Source: Chitinophagaceae bacterium
GTDB taxonomy: Bacteria > Bacteroidota > Bacteroidia > Cytophagales > Cytophagaceae
DNA length: 64,000 nucleotides
Reading direction: 5' to 3'
Assembly: GCA_028288405.1 (NCBI GenBank)
Contig: JAQBNS010000104.1
Location: forward strand, 1 to 64,000
Shown here: positions 61,888 to 64,000 of the stretch, piece after piece
Numbering within the stretch: the first letter of the stretch is position 1
Layout: each line of letters begins with the position of its first letter
Position numbers and translations under genes: made by a program
The notes under the pieces: model-generated
Told to the model about the DNA's origin: nothing
Databases searched by the model: none
The model's input: only the letters and a program-made list of their open reading frames with translations

Positions 61888-62721
61888 CTACTTTTTGAGC
61901 GGTAGTTTTTTCAAATCGATTACCATACTGTCTTCATCCGCTTCCTCAGTTCTGTAGATGACCTGAATTTTATTCATTTTTATTTTTTTTACCATGCCTT
62001 TAAAATTTAGAAGCTCTTCTTCTATTCTGTCGTTTAAAGTATCGTCTGTAATGATGGTATGACCTTGAGTACCGAATAAACCATATTGTTTGTTTGATTC
62101 AGGTAAACCGGGCAATTGCCAGTCCCAAATGGCAAAAGAATATAGCGTTTGCCATTTTTTATTTTTGTAGGTAGCAATATTCCAACTATTGAGGCTAGAC
62201 CAGTCAGCCCAATCCACTACATAAGAAACTTCATCCGTTCCATCTCCGTTTAGATCTCCTTCATTTTTCATATAAGCAATGCCAAACAGTTGCGCAGTGT
62301 TTGCAATTGGCAGGGTATCAATTTTTGGATTGTCAGACAATACGAAGGAATAGGGATATTTTTGTACCGTAATGTCTACCTGCTGATCATAGTCCAGTCC
62401 ATTGTAGTATTTATTCGTTTCCTTATGCGTCAATTCACTATGGTAGTGCTCGGTGAGTTTTTCTTTTTTACCATCCCCGTCAAAGTCCCCACTAATAATG
62501 AAGCGGTAACCAAGCACAGGTACTGTATCATTAGGAATTCTCTTTAAGCGTTCTTCCAATGTATTATAAATACTATCGGTCTTTTTTTTCAAAGTCTCTT
62601 CAATATTTTTTTTTGTACGCAGTGAATCTGCAATCTCTTTTTCAGAACGTTCTTCTTTTTCTGTTGGAGTACAGGAAAAAACAGATAAAAATATAAGAGA
62701 AAAAATAAACAGTTGTTTCAT
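61888..62721 (-). CDS. Hypothetical lipoprotein with two DxDGDG calcium-loop-like motifs
   Basis: A 277-residue protein with a lipobox signal, MKQLFIFSLIFLSVFSC (Cys17), and a charged coiled linker (about 20-60). Two acidic loops, GDFDGDGKKE and GDLNGDGTDE, resemble calcium-binding FG-GAP or dockerin-like loops. No family was recognised. It lies three bases after the YdcF/SanA-like gene in the same direction, so the two are probably cotranscribed, and is convergent with the acetyltransferase gene. Confidence 0.72.
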   Translation of the reverse strand: MKQLFIFSLIFLSVFSCTPTEKEERSEKEIADSLRTKKNIEETLKKKTDSIYNTLEERLKRIPNDTVPVLGYRFIISGDFDGDGKKEKLTEHYHSELTHKETNKYYNGLDYDQQVDITVQKYPYSFVLSDNPKIDTLPIANTAQLFGIAYMKNEGDLNGDGTDEVSYVVDWADWSSLNSWNIATYKNKKWQTLYSFAIWDWQLPGLPESNKQYGLFGTQGHTIITDDTLNDRIEEELLNFKGMVKKIKMNKIQVIYRTEEADEDSMVIDLKKLPLKK

Positions 62722-62724
62722 ATA

Positions 62725-63387
62725 CTATTTGATTTCAATCGGATCACCTAAAAATTTAGGTTCTGTACGATTTAATAAATCTACAAACACATCTACACGT
62801 GCTAATTTTTCTCTGACTTGTGTTTTGAAACCATACGAAACACTCACGTCGTCAGCATTGAATCCTACCGCTTTCAATCCTTTTTGCTGAGCAATGTATA
62901 TCGCTCTTCGATTGTGAAATTCCTGTGAGATAACTGTGAAAGAAGTTTGTCCGAATATTTTGTTCATGCGTACCACCGAATCAAAAGTCCTGAAACCGGC
63001 GTAATCCAAAAAAATCTTATCCGCCGGAACGCCCTGGCGAATGAGGTCGTTTTGCATGTCTTCCGGTTCGTTATAATCTTTTACACTGTTGTCACCACTG
63101 ATGACGATGTAATCAATTTTCTTTGCTTTGTACAACATCACCGCTGCCGTGATTCTATTTTGGTAATAGTGATTGATGTATCCGCTTTTTAAAAGTTTGG
63201 CAGTTCCTAACAGCAGGGCAGTTTTGTTATGCGGTATATTGGTTGTGTCACTGTATACAAAGGCATCGGTTGATTTTTCAATGGTGTAGTCAGCAGCGAT
63301 AATCAATATAATAGGAATTAAAATACTGATCAATAAAATCCATTGTAGCCGTATTATTATTATCTTTTTAGTAAAGAACTTTTTCAT
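62725..63387 (-). CDS. YdcF/SanA-like DUF218 membrane protein
   Basis: About 220 residues from ATG at 63387; the frame is open to 63486, but that would overlap the T9SS gene. One N-terminal membrane helix (about 15-35, ILLISILIPIILIIAADYTI) is followed by a periplasmic DUF218 domain: TALLLGTAKLL, YIVISGDNSVKDYNEPEDM and TVISQEFHNRRAIYIAQQKGL, as in SanA and ElyC, which affect envelope integrity and vancomycin sensitivity. Exact role is unknown. Confidence 0.82.
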   Translation of the reverse strand: MKKFFTKKIIIIRLQWILLISILIPIILIIAADYTIEKSTDAFVYSDTTNIPHNKTALLLGTAKLLKSGYINHYYQNRITAAVMLYKAKKIDYIVISGDNSVKDYNEPEDMQNDLIRQGVPADKIFLDYAGFRTFDSVVRMNKIFGQTSFTVISQEFHNRRAIYIAQQKGLKAVGFNADDVSVSYGFKTQVREKLARVDVFVDLLNRTEPKFLGDPIEIK

Positions 63388-63403
63388 GGAATGTAACCTT
63401 AAG

Positions 63404-64000
63404 TTATTTCGAAAAACGCATATAAGATTCTCCGGATGAAGTTTGAATTCTAATGATATAAATACCTTGTTTAAGGAGTTCAACATTTAACTCCATTGTA
63501 TTTTCAGACTCTGTTTGTTTATCCAGATGTATAACACCTAATTGATCATAAATAGTAAGATGGGTCAATAGACTCGCAGATTCAACTGTTAATACATCTT
63601 GTACTGGTACTGGTTTGATAAGAATATTATTTTGTGTGGTGGCCTGCTGAACGGCAAGAATGGTAAATGTAATACTTGCTACGTTAGAAAAATCGGATTC
63701 TAACGTAGTTTTATAGGCTACTACTTTATAGTAATAAGTGCCGGCAGATAGGCTGGTAAGATCTTGAAAAGGTGTATAAATGTTTCCTGTTCCTACAGAC
63801 ACAAAACCACTATTAGGTTGAGAAGACCGATAAATCCTGAAACCATCTTCTGAGGTATTTATATCGTTCCAGGTTAATTGCGGCCTGTTTTGACTATTGA
63901 TGACAGCAGATAAATTATAGGGAGGGTATAGGGACTCTTCTCCGGGATTTTGAGTAATTATTATTGTATTGCTGGTATATAAACATCCCGCTGGACTTGT
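63404..64000 (-). CDS. C-terminal part of a T9SS type A secreted protein (partial)
   Basis: The frame is open from the window edge to the stop at 63404, giving 198 residues with no start, so the gene continues beyond 64000; the GTG at 63802 is internal. A fibronectin type III-like domain (about residues 20-115 of the fragment, RPQLTWNDINTSEDGFRIYR to LSAGTYYYKVVAYKT) is followed by a linker and an 80-residue type A sorting domain with IKPVPVQDVLTVES, TIYDQLGVIHLD and GIYIIRIQTSSGESYMRFSK. It should be exported by the type IX system and attached or released at the surface. Confidence 0.85.
   Translation of the reverse strand, partial: TSPAGCLYTSNTIIITQNPGEESLYPPYNLSAVINSQNRPQLTWNDINTSEDGFRIYRSSQPNSGFVSVGTGNIYTPFQDLTSLSAGTYYYKVVAYKTTLESDFSNVASITFTILAVQQATTQNNILIKPVPVQDVLTVESASLLTHLTIYDQLGVIHLDKQTESENTMELNVELLKQGIYIIRIQTSSGESYMRFSK

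Overview
The window looks like chromosome of a member of the Bacteroidetes, probably a Cytophaga-like bacterium. Direct evidence: three proteins with type IX secretion (T9SS) C-terminal sorting domains, a fused MurF-alanine racemase, adjacent recF and DciA-like genes, promoters of the TAnnTTTG type, and few strong Shine-Dalgarno sites. No rRNA, tRNA, CRISPR array, prophage or intact insertion sequence was seen.

Layout. 1-13.5 kb: housekeeping and envelope genes (a PpiD/SurA-like foldase, a DUF4421 barrel, a UvrD helicase-nuclease, a large T9SS protein, DciA, RecF, pyruvate dehydrogenase E1 alpha, a TPR membrane protein). 13.5-23 kb: ribH, lysC, a lipoprotein, an orphan gene, an XRE regulator, recX, an MFS transporter, murF-alr and a GNAT acetyltransferase. 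23-32 kb: a branched-chain amino acid cluster, leuA-leuC-(lipocalin-like gene)-leuD-leuB-ilvD-ilvB; ilvN and ilvC are absent here. 32-41.4 kb: a thioesterase, secreted proteins, then two divergent GbsR/MarR paralogues beside a TolC-MFP-RND efflux operon. 41.5-47.3 kb: a YeiH-like anion exporter, a zinc-ribbon protein related to IS1595 transposases, an exported formylglycine-generating enzyme, a GH43-like propeller protein and a periplasmic binding protein. 47.3-57.6 kb: a methyltransferase, an AI-2E family permease, a small membrane protein, a large catalase with a free copy of its own C-terminal domain, a PAS histidine kinase with its response regulator, a PPOX protein and a PhzF protein. 58-62 kb: a family 2A (SrpI-like) encapsulin, a cysteine desulfurase with a long disordered N-terminal cargo region, and serine O-acetyltransferase. 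62-64 kb: a lipoprotein, a YdcF/SanA-like protein and the C-terminal end of a T9SS protein running off the window.

The most interesting signal is a 24-bp palindrome of the form CTAYTAATYC-TATA-GAWTTARTAG. It lies directly upstream of the -7 box of the encapsulin operon and of the zinc-ribbon gene, and related sites lie in the spacer between the GH43-like/FGE genes and the binding-protein gene. I infer a shared, probably sulfur-responsive, regulon joining a sulfatase-activating and uptake locus at 42-47 kb to the sulfur nanocompartment at 58-62 kb. The binding-protein gene also has a long leader that can fold into a closed multibranch structure.

A second theme is dense small repeats in the spacers: AACTAAC heptamer arrays abutting stop codons, GGAGGTACGA hairpins, GCAGGGTC hairpins, and about 100-bp elements starting TTGCGT and ending ACGCCCTAAT. 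Several sit inside the leu/ilv cluster.
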